Shown one piece after another: positions 12,651-24,024 of a stretch of 64,000 nt of DNA. Position numbers and translations under genes: made by a program. The stretch's first letter is position 1. Each line of letters begins with the position of its first letter. The DNA is from Phytophthora hibernalis (Eukaryota > Oomycota > Peronosporomycetes > Peronosporales > Peronosporaceae), in contig JAAKBF010000224.1 in NCBI GenBank assembly GCA_012656075.1, positions 868,001 to 932,000 of the forward strand, in the 5' to 3' direction. Below the pieces are notes generated by a model. That model ran no database searches and was not told the DNA's origin. It saw nothing but the letters and a program-made list of their open reading frames with translations.

Positions 12651-14580
12651 CTACTTCAGCTGAGCCGAGCGGGCACCAGAGCTGTTTGAAGCAGTACCCT
12701 TGGCATTCTTGAGCCAGCAGGTGCCGCCGTTGTAGTTCGTCCAAGTGTACGCGTGGCACGCATTGTTGGCCTGGCAGAGCGAGCAGCAGTCCTCGGCGTT
12801 GTTGCTCTGGGCGTTGCCGACGTCACTGCCGGCGTAGTCCACGTTCTCCTCGATAGCAGAGCAGGTCGCGCCCTGTGACGGCTTCTGAATGGCCCACGCA
12901 CTACCCGCGCCGCCCGCAGCAATGTAGTTGGAAGCCTGGCCGGCAGCCTCGCGTCCGATGTACATGATGAAGCCATACGGGTTGACAGTGCCGTCGCGCA
13001 TCGCGCTGGCGTCCGCGACGAAAATGTTGCTGGTTCCCAGTACGCGCAGCTTGTCGTCGGCGCAGCGCTTGGACCCCGCGTCGCTCGAAGCGTAGCAGCT
13101 ACCACCAAAATGGTGTGCAATGAGACCGGGGTTGGCAGCCACCCACTTGGCCACACTGTCGGCGTCCGATCCGGATCCCGACAGGAATGTCGCTCCCTGG
13201 GCGACCATGGCACTCACCACGTGTGCCGCGTATTGCTGCATCGCGACTAAGTCGCGGTTCGTGCCGAAGTACGCGTTGCCCTCCTTGAATGCGTGCCAGG
13301 CACCGTTGCTGTCGAAGCCAGAGGCAGCGCGGCCTTCCGGGTTGTTCACGTACAGAGACGTCGTCAGCGCGTCGTCGCGCTTGGCGTACTCACCAAACCC
13401 ATGAGAGAGAACCGTGGTCTGGAACTCATACTGACGGCCCTGCACCTCGAAGTTCTCGTAGCCGATGAGGAGGGGGCCAGAACTGCTCCATGGTCCAGAA
13501 GCGTTCTTGTTCATGTACTGGTCAATGGCCCACGACGGGTGGTCGCCGTGCCGGAACGTCTTCATGTCCGGGTGCGAAAACGAAGGGAAGACAAGGTTCG
13601 TGTCGAACAAGTTGCGACCGACGTAAGGGTTCGTGATCGAGTCGCCCTGCGAGACGCCAGGGAACTTGCTGTTCCCCTTGAGCATGTTGAGTTGGTCAGT
13701 GGGGCCAATGCCACTCTGGATGAGCACCTTCGGCGTGCCCAGTGCACCGGCAGCCATGATGACAGTACCACGCGATGAGAGCTGAGCCTTGTTGCCACCG
13801 TACATGACACCCGTCGCCTTGCCAGCCGAGTGCAGGACGTAGTCGACCTTGGTGTCGGTCACGAGATGCACGTTGCTGCGCTTACTCATCGGACCCCAGA
13901 ACGCGTTGGCGGGCGAGTCACGTCGTCCGTTCTTGAAGGTGAAAGGGGCGTGACCGAAAGTTTTGTGCTTGTTGTTGCGCGCAGCAGCATCATTGATCGT
14001 TTTCTCCGAGTACCCTTGGCCCAGGAACGCCTTAGCCACAACGTTGTAGCCCTCCTGCGTGTACCACACGCCATCCGTGGAGGGCTTGTCCGTAGCGCCG
14101 TGCACCTTCTCGTTTTCATCCATTTTGGCGACCATGGAGTCGGCCGAGAATGGCCACTGCATGTTCGTCACGTAGTCATTCGGGGCGAAAGTAGAGTGCA
14201 GCGTTGATCGACGAGCAGCCGCCGACAAGTTGACCGAGCCACATGTACGTATCGGAGATCCAGTCAACGCGAAACTGCGAGTAGTTGGGGTTGTAAATGG
14301 TACCTTCGTACTCGCCGGGGATGTCGAACGTCGCGAGGCCATGGTTCTTGGCGTAGTCCGGACTCACAGTGCCACCGGTCGCAGCGAGAGATTTGGGGCC
14401 GGCTTCGATGATCAGCACAGAAATACTCGGGTCACGAGAGAGGTACTCGGCTGCAACAAGTCCACCGGGTCCGCTGCCAATGACAATGGCGTCGTACGTC
14501 GACTGGGCATCAATCTCGAAACTGGAAGCGGCCAGAGCGAGCAGCGCGCAGGCCCACAGGTAAGTCTTTCCACCGAGCAT
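12651..14580 (-). CDS. Secreted GMC-family oxidoreductase with C-terminal PAN/Apple domain
   Basis: The start is the ATG at 14580, with a clear signal peptide (MLGGKTYLWACALLALAASS). The FAD-binding GxGxxG motif follows (DAIVIGSGPGGLVAAEYLS), with WLGQLVGGCSSINAALYFRP matching the first GMC signature and GALGTPKVLIQSGIGP matching the second. The C-terminal GMC region has HHFGGSCYASSD and NIFVADASAMRDGTVNPYG. The last about 70 residues form a Cys-rich PAN/Apple-like module (CCSLCQANNACHAYTW). GMC enzymes oxidise alcohols or sugars using FAD; PAN modules bind protein or carbohydrate. A secreted, substrate-tethered oxidase, possibly making hydrogen peroxide outside the cell, is inference. One frame break lies at the GGGG run 14182-14185 and fits a loss of two bases or gain of one. 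The stop is at 12651. Confidence 0.9.
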
Positions 14581-15076
14581 GACTCACAACGGAACAGAAT
14601 TGAAGGTGTTGTACGCGATCGAAGCGTTTGCGGCGGCAAAAGGAGTAATGTAGTGTACACGCATCCTCACGACAACAGGTCTCTGGTGCGGGGATTATGA
14701 CATCGCACCGGCTTCCATGTGGTCGTCCTCCACTGGACGTCCAGGCGAGGGAGAGCACAAAGCATAATGGCACTCACATGTTCATACGATTAATACTGCA
14801 CTGAGTATGCTTTCCATACTGTACAATTTGTCGCAATTGGAAGGGCTGGGCCATGAGCTCCCATCCGAAAGATATGGACGGCGTTTGTCAGACGAATTGT
14901 CTTGTCCGAGCTCTAAGCCACGACTCGACGCTCAAGTGCCGAACAATCTGTTGACGCTCTCGCCAATGCTTTCATGTCTTGCGTTCGCACTGCAATCTGT
15001 GACTTCAATTGTTCGACTACGCGTTGAACCTCTCATTTCTTATATCGAAAGGACGCAATAATGTATTGAAGTTATC
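14581..15076. other. Intergenic, no gene seen
   Basis: About 500 bp between the oxidoreductase start and the end of the next leftward gene. It should include the oxidoreductase promoter. No reading frame, RNA gene or repeat is convincing. Confidence 0.5.
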
Positions 15077-16584
15077 CTAGTTTTCGGGCTTAGCTGGTGC
15101 CAGAATGAGTGCTCCCCACTCCCATTCAGTCTCCCAGTGCCAGTTGTTCCACTCCCACACACGCCGGGACCGTGGAAGTTCCGCTACGTAGGCTGCGTAG
15201 AGCTGCTGGAGTTGTGTCAGAGGTCTGCGGGGCACCAGCGCGATAGCACGAGTCTGCACCTTAGCGCTGGCCCAAGACACAGGAGCGTTCCAGTATTCAT
15301 CGATGAGCTGATCAAAGAACTTCCGCTCGTCGTCCGTTATAGGGCGGTGCTGCATACGCGAGTCCTGTGATACTTGACGTGCACGAAGTAACTCGCTGCC
15401 TGCGCTCTCTTCGTGGTCCGTTGCAGTTTCAAGCTGTGCATGAAGCTCCTTGGCACGATCTGTCCACGCGTCGAGAAGAAGCTCCAAAAAGGCATCGCCG
15501 TCAATCTTTCGGTGACTATTTAACAGCGTATTTCGTGATGCTGTAGCTAATGTCAGTGCGCGCTCCTGTAGCTCTTCGCAAACACCAGGCGGCCACGAGC
15601 TGTCCACGCGCAACTCCGTGCACGGAACCCGCCAGAAGCAGAAGTTCCAATAGAAGTTGTCTCGAAAGAGGTCACTGATAACCTGTTGCGCTACGTTTAG
15701 CGCAATTCCAACATTGTGGAAAACAACATCAGCCAGCGGGACGGAAGTAGCGATTTCTTCGATACGAGCAGTGTTTGCACCAGATGCACCGACACTGGCC
15801 GCCACTTTGCTTCGATACAGATTTTCTAGGATGTGCAAGAATACCTTGATTTTCTCTGGAGGGTTAAACTTGTCGTCGATGCCACAAAGAGACCCAAAGA
15901 CCCGAACGCGCGCATGATTGGAAGCTGAGTACAGCACTGTCGACACAATGCTGTGCAGCTGATCAACCGCAAGACGTCGATTTGACGATCGCTGCGACAG
16001 AAAGCGCACCACAAACTCTGGGAAGCTCTCCTGAAAGCTAGTTCCGCTTGAAGAGCACCCACCTGTCGATCCGTCAACCGAAGTATCTACAGGAGCAGCA
16101 CCATCTACTTCGCTGAAAATCCGTTGCTCGTACATATCCACAATCATAGCCATCATCAGTGTCGCGTGCATGCGTCGCTCGGGCTTTTGGAGCTACTCAT
16201 ACCATTCGAGCCGCCTCCAGCGCCACCCTTCCCACCCACGAGCTGCTGTTGCTTGTATTGCAATAGCGGATTTGTGACCTGTCGTCTCCAGATCCGCACT
16301 CGCTTGCAGCATTGGTTTAATCGCTCCAGGCGTACCATGTCCTCCTCATGCGCAGAAGGCACAACCGTAGTTGCTAAAGATTTCGGTGAGTTCTTGTTTG
16401 GAGTTCCAAGCCGAGTTGTTGTGTGCGCGCCTACAATCGCAACATCGGGTGGAGGAACCGTACGAAAAAGTTCCTGCTCAGTCCGAAAGTGTTCGCGGAA
16501 TGTCTGTGACGATTGGACGAGCGAGTTCTTGAGTCGAACGTGACTTACTTCAGCTTGAACGCGGGTCAGCGTGTCCAACGTCAT
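15077..16584 (-). CDS. Conserved-looking protein of unknown function
   Basis: The best start is the ATG at 16584 (MTLDTLTRVQAEVSHVRLKN). The protein is about 500 residues and ends at 15077. The N-terminal part is helical with a Gly-rich patch (GGKGGAGGGSNG). The C-terminal two thirds is well packed, with segments such as FPEFVVRFLSQRSSNRRLAV, VRVFGSLCGIDD, and DNFYWNFCFWRVPCTELRV, and a Trp-rich end (VWEWNNWHWETEWEWG). The IDGDAFLELLLDAW segment slightly resembles an EF-hand but lacks clear ligands. A single-base shift near 16187 separates two consistent frames. I do not recognise the family; a ciliary or scaffold role cannot be excluded. No signal peptide or membrane segment is seen. Confidence 0.65.
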
Positions 16585-16723
16585 GGTTAACGCGCGCAAT
16601 CAACTAAAAGGAATTCAGTCAATGCAGGGGCCCATGAAGCATGCACCGAAATGGCCGACATGTATTTGCTGATCCCGACGCTATTTTTGCGGAATCAAAA
16701 TACCGATGTCTTGAAAAAGCAGC

Positions 16724-18309
16724 TCAATCCTTCAGCCCGATTTCTCGTAGCTGAGCTACTGTTCGATCGTGGTAAGTGTACGAGTAGCCATTCTCCACGC
16801 GGAAAACGAGATACGATACTTCGTCATCGTTTGTCGCTTCATTGACAATTCGAGCCTTCACCATGGTTTCATCTTGAAGCCACCGCCCCACCCAAGGATC
16901 CTCGTCTGGATCATACTTGATCTGTCGGCCATCCTCAAGTACGCCCTTTACAAGCACGTGGCTAGATGGTTCCAACGTTAATTCGGATGCAGCGCTGCCC
17001 CGGTTATCAAGCGCTTGGGCGTCGCTGTAACTTGTATCGCACATAATAACATCTTCGAACATCATCGCATCGCTACTGCGGTCTGCTGCACAGGTATCCA
17101 GTTGCTGTTGACGCTGCTTGATGACAGTCGGGCAGTTGCCGTGAGGTGTGTGTCCGATGATCACTCGTCGGATACCGCTTTCTGAGAGCAATGACGCGAT
17201 CTCTTCAGGGAGTGGGGTTGGCATACCTGATGACACAAGATGGCGTCCCATAACAACACTCCCGGTGTAGTCGGGCAACGCGTACTTGAGCAGTTCGTTT
17301 CCACCACGTGAAGCATGGTCCTTACTCCACGTTGGGTGCTCAATCCAATCCCGAACTTGTCCCCTGTACCAAACATTCAGTCTGTCAACCCACTCCGATA
17401 CCGCGTCGAAGCGCTTAGAAGGTTCATCCGGCATACGACCAAGCGCCGATAAACCCGCTTCGTTATCGCCGTTTATAATGCCTCCATGCACGAACAGTGT
17501 CTGGTGCGTGATAAACGCTAGACTGCCGTGCAGCAGGAATTCTTGCAGCACGCCTCCCTCTTCAACACTCTCCGCATACGATTTGACAACGTTCTCATCC
17601 GAAACCTCCTTCTTCTCACCAACTTCTTGACGTGAGCTCAGCTCCGCCCGTCGACGCTCGAAGTCGCCCTGGGCGCCCATGGTATGCTCCAGCATCCATT
17701 TGAGTCGGTTCACCTTGGTATTAGCCGCCTGCAAAGCCTCGTCCGCGTCCACACCTCCATCTTCACCTTTCTGTTGATCGACCAGGAACTTCTTTAGCGT
17801 TGTCCGCTTGTCCTTGGGCACCCACGATGGTCCCTCCAAGATCTCTGAACAATAAAAGGTCAGCATCGACACTTCACCAATTGATCTCTTTAGAGCACCA
17901 ACCTTTGGCCATTGACTGCAGATCCATTTCATCATCATGTAGCTCCGACGTGAACCGCATTTTGTTCACGTCGCGGTTGCCCACGAGCAGCACGACGCGA
18001 TCCGGATGGCGCTTCTTGAGCTTCACGAGCTGCTCGTAGCACCTAAATTTCACAATTTTCAGTGAGCATTTTCTCCTTCCTATCGACAATATTACCTGGT
18101 ACTTTTAATTAATTTCTCACTTGAGCGTGTGCTCCCCTTGTCCCCGCGTCGCCTCCGAACACCAACATGCAGCCGTCTCGAAGCTCCAGCGTCTCCTTTC
18201 CAGCCTCGACGCTCAGCTGGAGACACGCAGACTGGCGCACCACATTGCGGATGTACTCCCAATTGCCTTCCACGTCCGTGAGAAGCGCCACCCGCAGTGC
18301 AGAAGCCAT
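16724..18309 (-). CDS. Calcineurin-like metallophosphoesterase
   Basis: The ATG at 18309 (MASALRVALLTDVEGNWEY) begins the catalytic core. Metallophosphoesterase motifs appear in order: TDVEGN (motif I, with Glu where many members have His), a GGDAG-xxG motif at about 18140-18160, VLLVGNRDVNKMR (the GNHD-like motif III), HQTLFVHGG, and VIIGHTPHGN. Such proteins use two metal ions to hydrolyse phosphate esters; the substrate is unknown. An intron likely runs from about 18118 to 18035. Adding one G in the run at 18142-18145 converts the degenerate motif II into the family GDxxDKG pattern, which supports a consensus error. A second shift lies near 17905. It was not assigned to the PP1/PP2A subfamily because motif I and the long insert (residues about 115-190) differ. 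Confidence 0.82.
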
Positions 18310-18480
18310 GCGCATCGACAACAATAAAATCCCAATCAGATTCTGCCGCATTTTTGACAAAGCCAAAAACGTTATTACGAATCATATTCGTTTTAACCAA
18401 AATCTTTTTGACCAATGAACGATTTATTTTTATAGCATTTACCAGAACTCCATTACAGCATAGCACACCAACATACAATA

Positions 18481-19062
18481 ATGAATCGCGGCGAGAAGCG
18501 TCGGCGCAGCAGGAACCGCAGTCGCGACAGGAGGGACACGAAGCGCCCGGACGCACGCGGCTGGTTCGCAGCAGAGTACGACCCCGTTCAGGTCGGCAGC
18601 ATCGACGGCACCGACACTCTCCCGCACGACAAGGGGCTGGTGCGCGCTCTGAAGGCCCGCTTTGATGCCGTCAAGGACCCGCAGATCCAGGGCGACCCGT
18701 ACTCGACGCTGTTCGTGGGTCGTCTGCACTTGGACACAACGGAGGAAACGCTGCGAGGGATTTTCGAGGCCTACGGACCCATTCGACGACTGCGACTGGT
18801 CCGTGATAAACACTCCGACAGGTCCAAGGGCTACGCGTTCGTGGAGTTCGAGCACGAGAGGCACTTTGAACGCGCCTACAGACACGCTCACGGACGCATG
18901 ATCGACGGAGCCACTGTTTTGGTCGACTTTGAACGGAGTCGGGTTATGAAAGGGTGGAAACCCCGACGACTGGGTGGCGGCTTGGGCGGCCGAAAGGAGT
19001 CGGGCCAACTTCGCTTTGGGGGACGAGATCGGCCCTTTAAACCGCCCTTGGGTCAGCGTTGA
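18481..19062 (+). CDS. SNRNP35: U11/U12 snRNP 35 kDa protein (minor spliceosome)
   Basis: An intact 193-residue frame. It starts with an Arg/Ser-rich tail (MNRGEKRRRSRNRSRDRR), then the typical linker YDPVQVGSIDGTDTLPHDK, then one RRM with RNP2 (LFVGRL) and RNP1 (KGYAFVEF) at residues about 79-150. It ends with a basic Gly/Arg region (WKPRRLGGGLGGRK). The order and linker match the 35K protein of the U11/U12 di-snRNP rather than U1-70K. It would act in the nucleus in recognition of U12-type introns. The stop lies 31 bp from the stop of the convergent gene at 19094. Confidence 0.9.
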   Translation: MNRGEKRRRSRNRSRDRRDTKRPDARGWFAAEYDPVQVGSIDGTDTLPHDKGLVRALKARFDAVKDPQIQGDPYSTLFVGRLHLDTTEETLRGIFEAYGPIRRLRLVRDKHSDRSKGYAFVEFEHERHFERAYRHAHGRMIDGATVLVDFERSRVMKGWKPRRLGGGLGGRKESGQLRFGGRDRPFKPPLGQR

Positions 19063-19093
19063 ACAAATGCTACCTTGATACTTTCTGGTACTT

Positions 19094-22000
19094 TTAGTCG
19101 ACGGCTACGAGCTGCGGTCGGGGAAGGATTTCGGACGCCTCGGCGATGAGAGCCTGGGACGGAATGAGCTGGCGAGATTGGTGAACACTTTGCCAGAAGA
19201 GCGAGAGGTATCCAGGATATTGTGGAAGTGAGGCGCTGCGGTACTCGACGACGATGGCGTGGAGTCGCCCACTGACCAGCATAACGTGTCCCGCAGTCGC
19301 ACCATCGTTCAAGCCATCGATGACGGTCTGGCCATCAATGTAGACACCAGCAGCACTGCCAACATCACTTTGCACTTTCACCCAAATCGTGTACTCTTCT
19401 GTGAATTGAGGAAGAAGGAACCCTCGCCAAACCACACGCGGGTAGCCACGCATGCTGGCATTTTTGCTCCAGTCGAAGTCGATCACTGCGTCTTCGGTAC
19501 GCACGACACTTGGCAAGTTTCGCAGGACAGACACCGTGTCGACGTAGTAGTACCCCGTCAGCCCCCGTTCCGGTTCAGCAACTCGTGTCTCGATTTCGTA
19601 CGCGCCAGGAAGTATCGCGCCGTAGCTCACAACATAATCACCATTTTTAGATCTGTGACGCTGCCCGTCGAGCTATCAGGACCATGCACGCGTGCAACAA
19701 GTAGATCGCCGCCACTGTTTCGAACATTGCCAAATGTATCCCGCACTGTGACATGGTACGCGTAATCCTGCTACGTGGAAATCTGTGGACCCAAGCCTGC
19801 CCCCACTTCCACGTTAGTAAAAGGAGAATTCTGAATATGACTCCCTGAAAAAGTTGCTGGGCTGGAATGACATCCAACTTTGCACTTCCGACACTTCCCC
19901 ACAACAAATGCACGTAGATATCTCCCTGTCGCGGTGATCGATACTCGACAACTAATGAATACAAGCGTGAAGTGTCCAATGCCACGCCAGCTCCCGCTCT
20001 GATAACAGGCAAATTATCTCTCGTTTCACCCCCAGCACCCCATCGATCGATGACCAGTACATCGTCAACCCATAGACGTGCATACCCAACGGCAGAAACT
20101 GCGAGCATGGTTGTTTCAGTCGTAGGGGGCTTTAGCCAGCCGTTCCAGCGTACTGACAAATGACTCTGTGCTCCAGGAAACGCTGGCCCAATCCCCACGT
20201 GAAATTCAAATGACGATCAATCCGTGATAAAATTGGGGGAGAGGTTGTTCCTGATGAGTAGCGGCCCCCAAACCATGCATCGCCGAAGTACTCACCGCGC
20301 AACCCACCGGGGTACAATAACTGAACAGCAACTGTGTAATTGCCTGCGTGCTTGCGCGTCCACGTGCAACTGAGCAACGATATCCCGCTTTGTGTCACCG
20401 TTCCGAGTCGAAGTGCGCGGGATACGGCAACCTCAGTGCTTGAATCATTTTCGTCAATATATGAGATCATGAGAAAGACAGCTTCGCTATTAGGGTCCAC
20501 ACCGGCAACTCCATTCCCTAAGACACTCTGAATCTGAAACGTGAGTGTGTCACCAGCAGCACCTCCACGCAGCAGTGTCGTTTGTGGACTAATCACGTAT
20601 GATAAACTGGCAACAGGTCGAAGTTCATCGTCATCCAAAATGGTCACGAGTGTACGCCACTGGTTCCCCAAAGTTGCTGGTGCCACGCCAAGTAAATCTG
20701 TTGGAGCGAAAGGTTCTCGTAGCCGAAGTCTGAAATTCTTGTTGCTCTTGAAAGTATGATCATCATGAATCTGCAGCTTAAAAGCCATCGAGACGATCCC
20801 CGGAGCGAACTCCAGCTTTTGTGAACTCGTATAAAACATGGTGGGCGACACGTCTCCAGGCGTCGTGGTTACATGTTCCAGATCGTACAGCAATGTAGCA
20901 CGACCGAGGCCGCCTCCAGATCGCTTCACAGTTATCGTGACGTCGCCTGCAGCTTCAGCAATCGCGTAAAGTGGCGAAACGAAAGAAAAACACCGCGGTG
21001 TCCACATACACGATGTGACTCAGTATACGAGGAGCATGTCCACCCAGCATCATTGTTACCACCTTGCGCACAAGCAACACTCTTCTCGTTCAGCGGTGGC
21101 GAGGATAAAGAGGCTGGGACCAGCATGAAAGACTCAGCTTCGTCAAAAAATCGCGGATCTTGACTGCCGTAGACAAAAGGTTGAGAAAACTCACGAACCA
21201 GTTCATCAGCAGGTAGCGGTTGGTCGATTCTGCGCGCGCCACTGCGGCGCACGGAGTTTAGCAGCAGGTCCGCGCACGTAAGACAGCCAGCAGAATTACA
21301 TGACAAACACCGCGGATCGAAGCGCGCACAAGACACTGATATGGAGAACAAAACATTGTCATTCTCAGCGGATAGTTCATACTGACATGCGTCGTACCGC
21401 ATTTTTGAGTATCTGGGTCCACGTAAAAGCCTTCGACACAGCGCAGGCAGACAGTAGTGGTGCAGCTCACACACAGTTCATCTGAGGCGCAAAACCTTTG
21501 CGAGCAGTCTGCTCCGCGCCGCGTAGAGTCACACGTGCACGTCCCAGTAGCATAATCACACTCGCCTCCACGCGAACAATCGTTCGGACAGCTTTCTACA
21601 GACACACGTTTTCCATCAGCAGCTAATTTCCAACCAAAATAACAGCTCAATACTCAACTCTTTGCAGAGCACAATCCTCCGCGCTTAAAGTATCCTGGTT
21701 GACAAGTTGCGCAGTCCAGTCCCGTGTATCCCTGGTTGCACACGCACAAACCGCTGCGGCGGTCGCAGTAGCCGAACTCTCGACTGAAGCAGTAGAACTC
21801 GCCGTTGCGCCCAGGCCCCACCATACCCGGACACGATTCTGTCTCACCATTGAGTAAGTTCTTCTCAGCCTCTTTCTACCAATCAGACCAACGTACGCTG
21901 TAGTGGAGCGCTGAAGAAGATCCGCGGCGTGTCTGGCGAGTACGGGAGCCCTCGTTCAGTCTCTCTTCCGACGGGTTGCTGGGGTCGCCATAGTAGCCCA

Positions 22001-22109
22001 CAGACCCTGTTGCGTACGGCTCAAAGACCGCGTGTGTGCTCCCAAGAGAGTCATTCAGCACGCGGAAGGCGCTTACGCTCGACAGCAGCAGCAAGACCAG
22101 GACCAGCAT
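19094..22109 (-). CDS. Secreted EGF / Calx-beta / PA14 / filamin-repeat surface protein
   Basis: The ATG at 22109 opens a signal peptide (MLVLVLLLLSSVSAFRVL). Following regions are Cys-rich with EGF-like spacing (about 21260-21800; NDCSRGGECDYATGTCTCDS), a Calx-beta domain (about 20620-20960; LEFAPGIVSMAFKLQIHDD), a first PA14 domain (about 19850-20320; starts GLRGEYFGDAWF), a filamin-type repeat (about 19590-19760; YHVTVRDTFGNVRNSGGDLL), and a second PA14 domain (about 19110-19590; GLTGYYYVDTVSVL). PA14 domains often bind carbohydrate, and filamin and Calx-beta modules are spacer folds, so adhesion to a wall or host is a reasonable inference. No transmembrane segment is seen before the stop at 19094. 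Several one-base shifts occur, including the T5 run 19644-19648, where one extra base restores the filamin repeat. Confidence 0.82.
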
Positions 22110-22344
22110 GGCTCTGGATCGTGATTGGGCGTCTCTTCATCAGCACTTCAACGTGTTTCTCATTGGCTGAAATGATTATCGATTATGATTGGACAAAATC
22201 GCTTCGCACCTAACCGTGGTCGTTGGTTGGCTGGCAGCGCATCAAGTCAACGTGGCCATTCATTCGGACGCATTTGGTCGTCAAGAGGTCAATTCAATTC
22301 TGGAAAAGCTTCGTGTCTCTCTCTTCTCCCCAAGAATCTCAAGA
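22110..22344. promoter_or_regulatory. Divergent intergenic region between surface protein and fibrillarin genes
   Basis: 235 bp between two divergent start codons. It carries two ATTGG/CCAAT-type boxes (CATTGGCTG near 22163 and GATTGGACA near 22188) that could serve either promoter. Function is inferred from position. Confidence 0.4.
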
Positions 22345-23331
22345 ATGTCTGGACGTGGTTTCGGACGTGGTGGCGGTCGCGGTGGTCGTGGCGGAGGTCG
22401 TGGCGGCGGTCGTGGCTTCTCTGGCGGTCGTGGAGGCGGCCGTGGCGGCGGTCGTGGCGGCTTTGACGGCGGTCGCGGCGGTGGTCGTGGCTTCGGAGGC
22501 CGTGGCGGTGGTCGTGGCGGTGACCGTGGCGGCCGTGGAGGTGCTCGTGGACGTGGCGGCGGTCGCGGCGGTGGTCGTGGCGGCATGGCTGGTGGCGCCA
22601 AGGTGGTCGTGGAGCCTCACCGTCACGCCGGCATCTTCATTGCTCGTGGCAAGGAGGACGCCCTTGTGACGCTCAACTCGACGCCCGGCAAGTCCGTGTA
22701 CGGCGAGAAGCGCATCTCGGTGGACGTGCCGGCCGCCTCGGGCGAAGGCACGGAGAAGGTCGAGTACCGTGTGTGGAACCCGTTCCGCTCCAAGATCGCT
22801 GCTGCCATTCTGGGCGGTGTCGACAACATCTGGATCCAGCCTGGCGCCAAGGTGCTGTACCTCGGAGGCGCGTCCGGCACGACCGTGTCGCACGTGTCCG
22901 ACATTGTGGGACCCACGGGCGCCGTATACGCCGTTGAGTTCTCGCACCGTGTGGGTCGCGACCTCATCAACATGGCCAAGTCGCGCACCAACGTCGTGCC
23001 CATCATCGAGGACGCGCGTCACCCGCTCAAGTACCGTATGCTTGTCCCGATGGTCGATGTCGTGTTCGCTGATGTTGCCCAGCCTGACCAGGCCCGTATT
23101 GTGGCCATCAACGCCTCGCACTACCTGAAGAACGGCGGTCACTTCGTGATCTCCATCAAGGCTAGCTGCATTGACTCGACGGCCCCGCCTGAGGCTGTGT
23201 TTGCCCGTGAAGTCAAGAAGCTGCAGCAGGAGCAGTTCAAGCCGGCCGAGCAGCTGACGCTGGAGCCGTATGAGCGTGACCACGCCGTGGTTGTGGGCTC
23301 GTACCGCGCTCCCAAGAAGGAGAAGAAGTAG
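22345..23331 (+). CDS. FBL: Fibrillarin, rRNA 2'-O-methyltransferase of box C/D snoRNPs
   Basis: The start chosen is ATG 22345 (MSGRGFGRGGGRGGRGGGRG), giving 328 residues; the frame is open further upstream, but the Gly-Arg start is typical of the family. Residues 1 to about 87 form the GAR domain. The methyltransferase core follows, with KVVVEPHRHAGIFIARGKED, the SAM-binding VLYLGGASGTTVSHVSDIVG, VYAVEFSHRVGRDL, VFADVAQPDQARIV and FVISIKASCIDS. Fibrillarin methylates pre-rRNA in the nucleolus, guided by box C/D snoRNAs. The frame is intact with strong GC3 codon use, as expected for a highly expressed gene. The 3' region includes AATAAA at about 23911. Confidence 0.97.
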   Translation: MSGRGFGRGGGRGGRGGGRGGGRGFSGGRGGGRGGGRGGFDGGRGGGRGFGGRGGGRGGDRGGRGGARGRGGGRGGGRGGMAGGAKVVVEPHRHAGIFIARGKEDALVTLNSTPGKSVYGEKRISVDVPAASGEGTEKVEYRVWNPFRSKIAAAILGGVDNIWIQPGAKVLYLGGASGTTVSHVSDIVGPTGAVYAVEFSHRVGRDLINMAKSRTNVVPIIEDARHPLKYRMLVPMVDVVFADVAQPDQARIVAINASHYLKNGGHFVISIKASCIDSTAPPEAVFAREVKKLQQEQFKPAEQLTLEPYERDHAVVVGSYRAPKKEKK

Positions 23332-24024
23332 CTTCGCGCAGGAACAAGCCTCATGGTTTACACTCTCTAACTATGCAAACTGTTTTTCTACATGCCTTTG
23401 TGTTGTAGGTCTCCGCCTGGACATGTGGAGCCTTCCTCTTCTTCTCGAGTCTCCAACCAAGATTCCAAGCTGCGCTCTTCCTCGAGATGAGTTTTGTCGT
23501 GAGGTACCAGTGATTTGAGTGTGTGGTGCATGTATTTATATGAGTGGGGCGATTCCAATGGGGCCTGTTGCGAGGCAGCCTCCGACTTTCTCGATGATTA
23601 GAAGTATTGCGTCGGGCGGACTGAACAAAACGGGGCTTGTTGTCGTTCCTCACCCGCTGAAAAGTGGTCTCTGGGGTCGGCGATGGGTCCTATCCGTGAT
23701 CGAAAGACGTCATCAAAATCTCCAAGTGGGGTCGATGAGAGAAAAGAAGGACAAGTGTTTGTATGTCTGCATGTGTAGTTATGTCTGGTAGTCCGGAGGA
23801 AGAGTGCAGCAAGAAGAGGGGTGGCCAACACACCAAAGGTGGAGACCTGTCGTGTCGGTTTGTCTTTCATCCTGCAGTTCGGCGTCACTAACATGTAATG
23901 CCTAAACGTCAATAAACGATTGTTTTACAACACTTTCTCTTCATCTATTGTTGGTTTCTTTCAGCATTTGAATTCCTTGCGTGATCTGTATTTTGAGCTC
24001 ACTTTGACATTTCTGCAGCTCACC
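23332..24024 (+). other. 3' region of fibrillarin and 5' region of the radial-spoke gene
   Basis: About 690 bp with no convincing coding frame. AATAAACG at about 23911 is a likely polyadenylation signal for fibrillarin. The remainder leads into the next rightward gene, so both share a head-to-tail intergenic stretch. Confidence 0.45.

Noticed and set aside
22281..23283. Long minus-strand frames opposite fibrillarin
   Set aside because: They mirror the GC-rich Gly/Arg codons of fibrillarin and have only Pro/Arg or Thr/Ala repeats. Shadows of the real gene.
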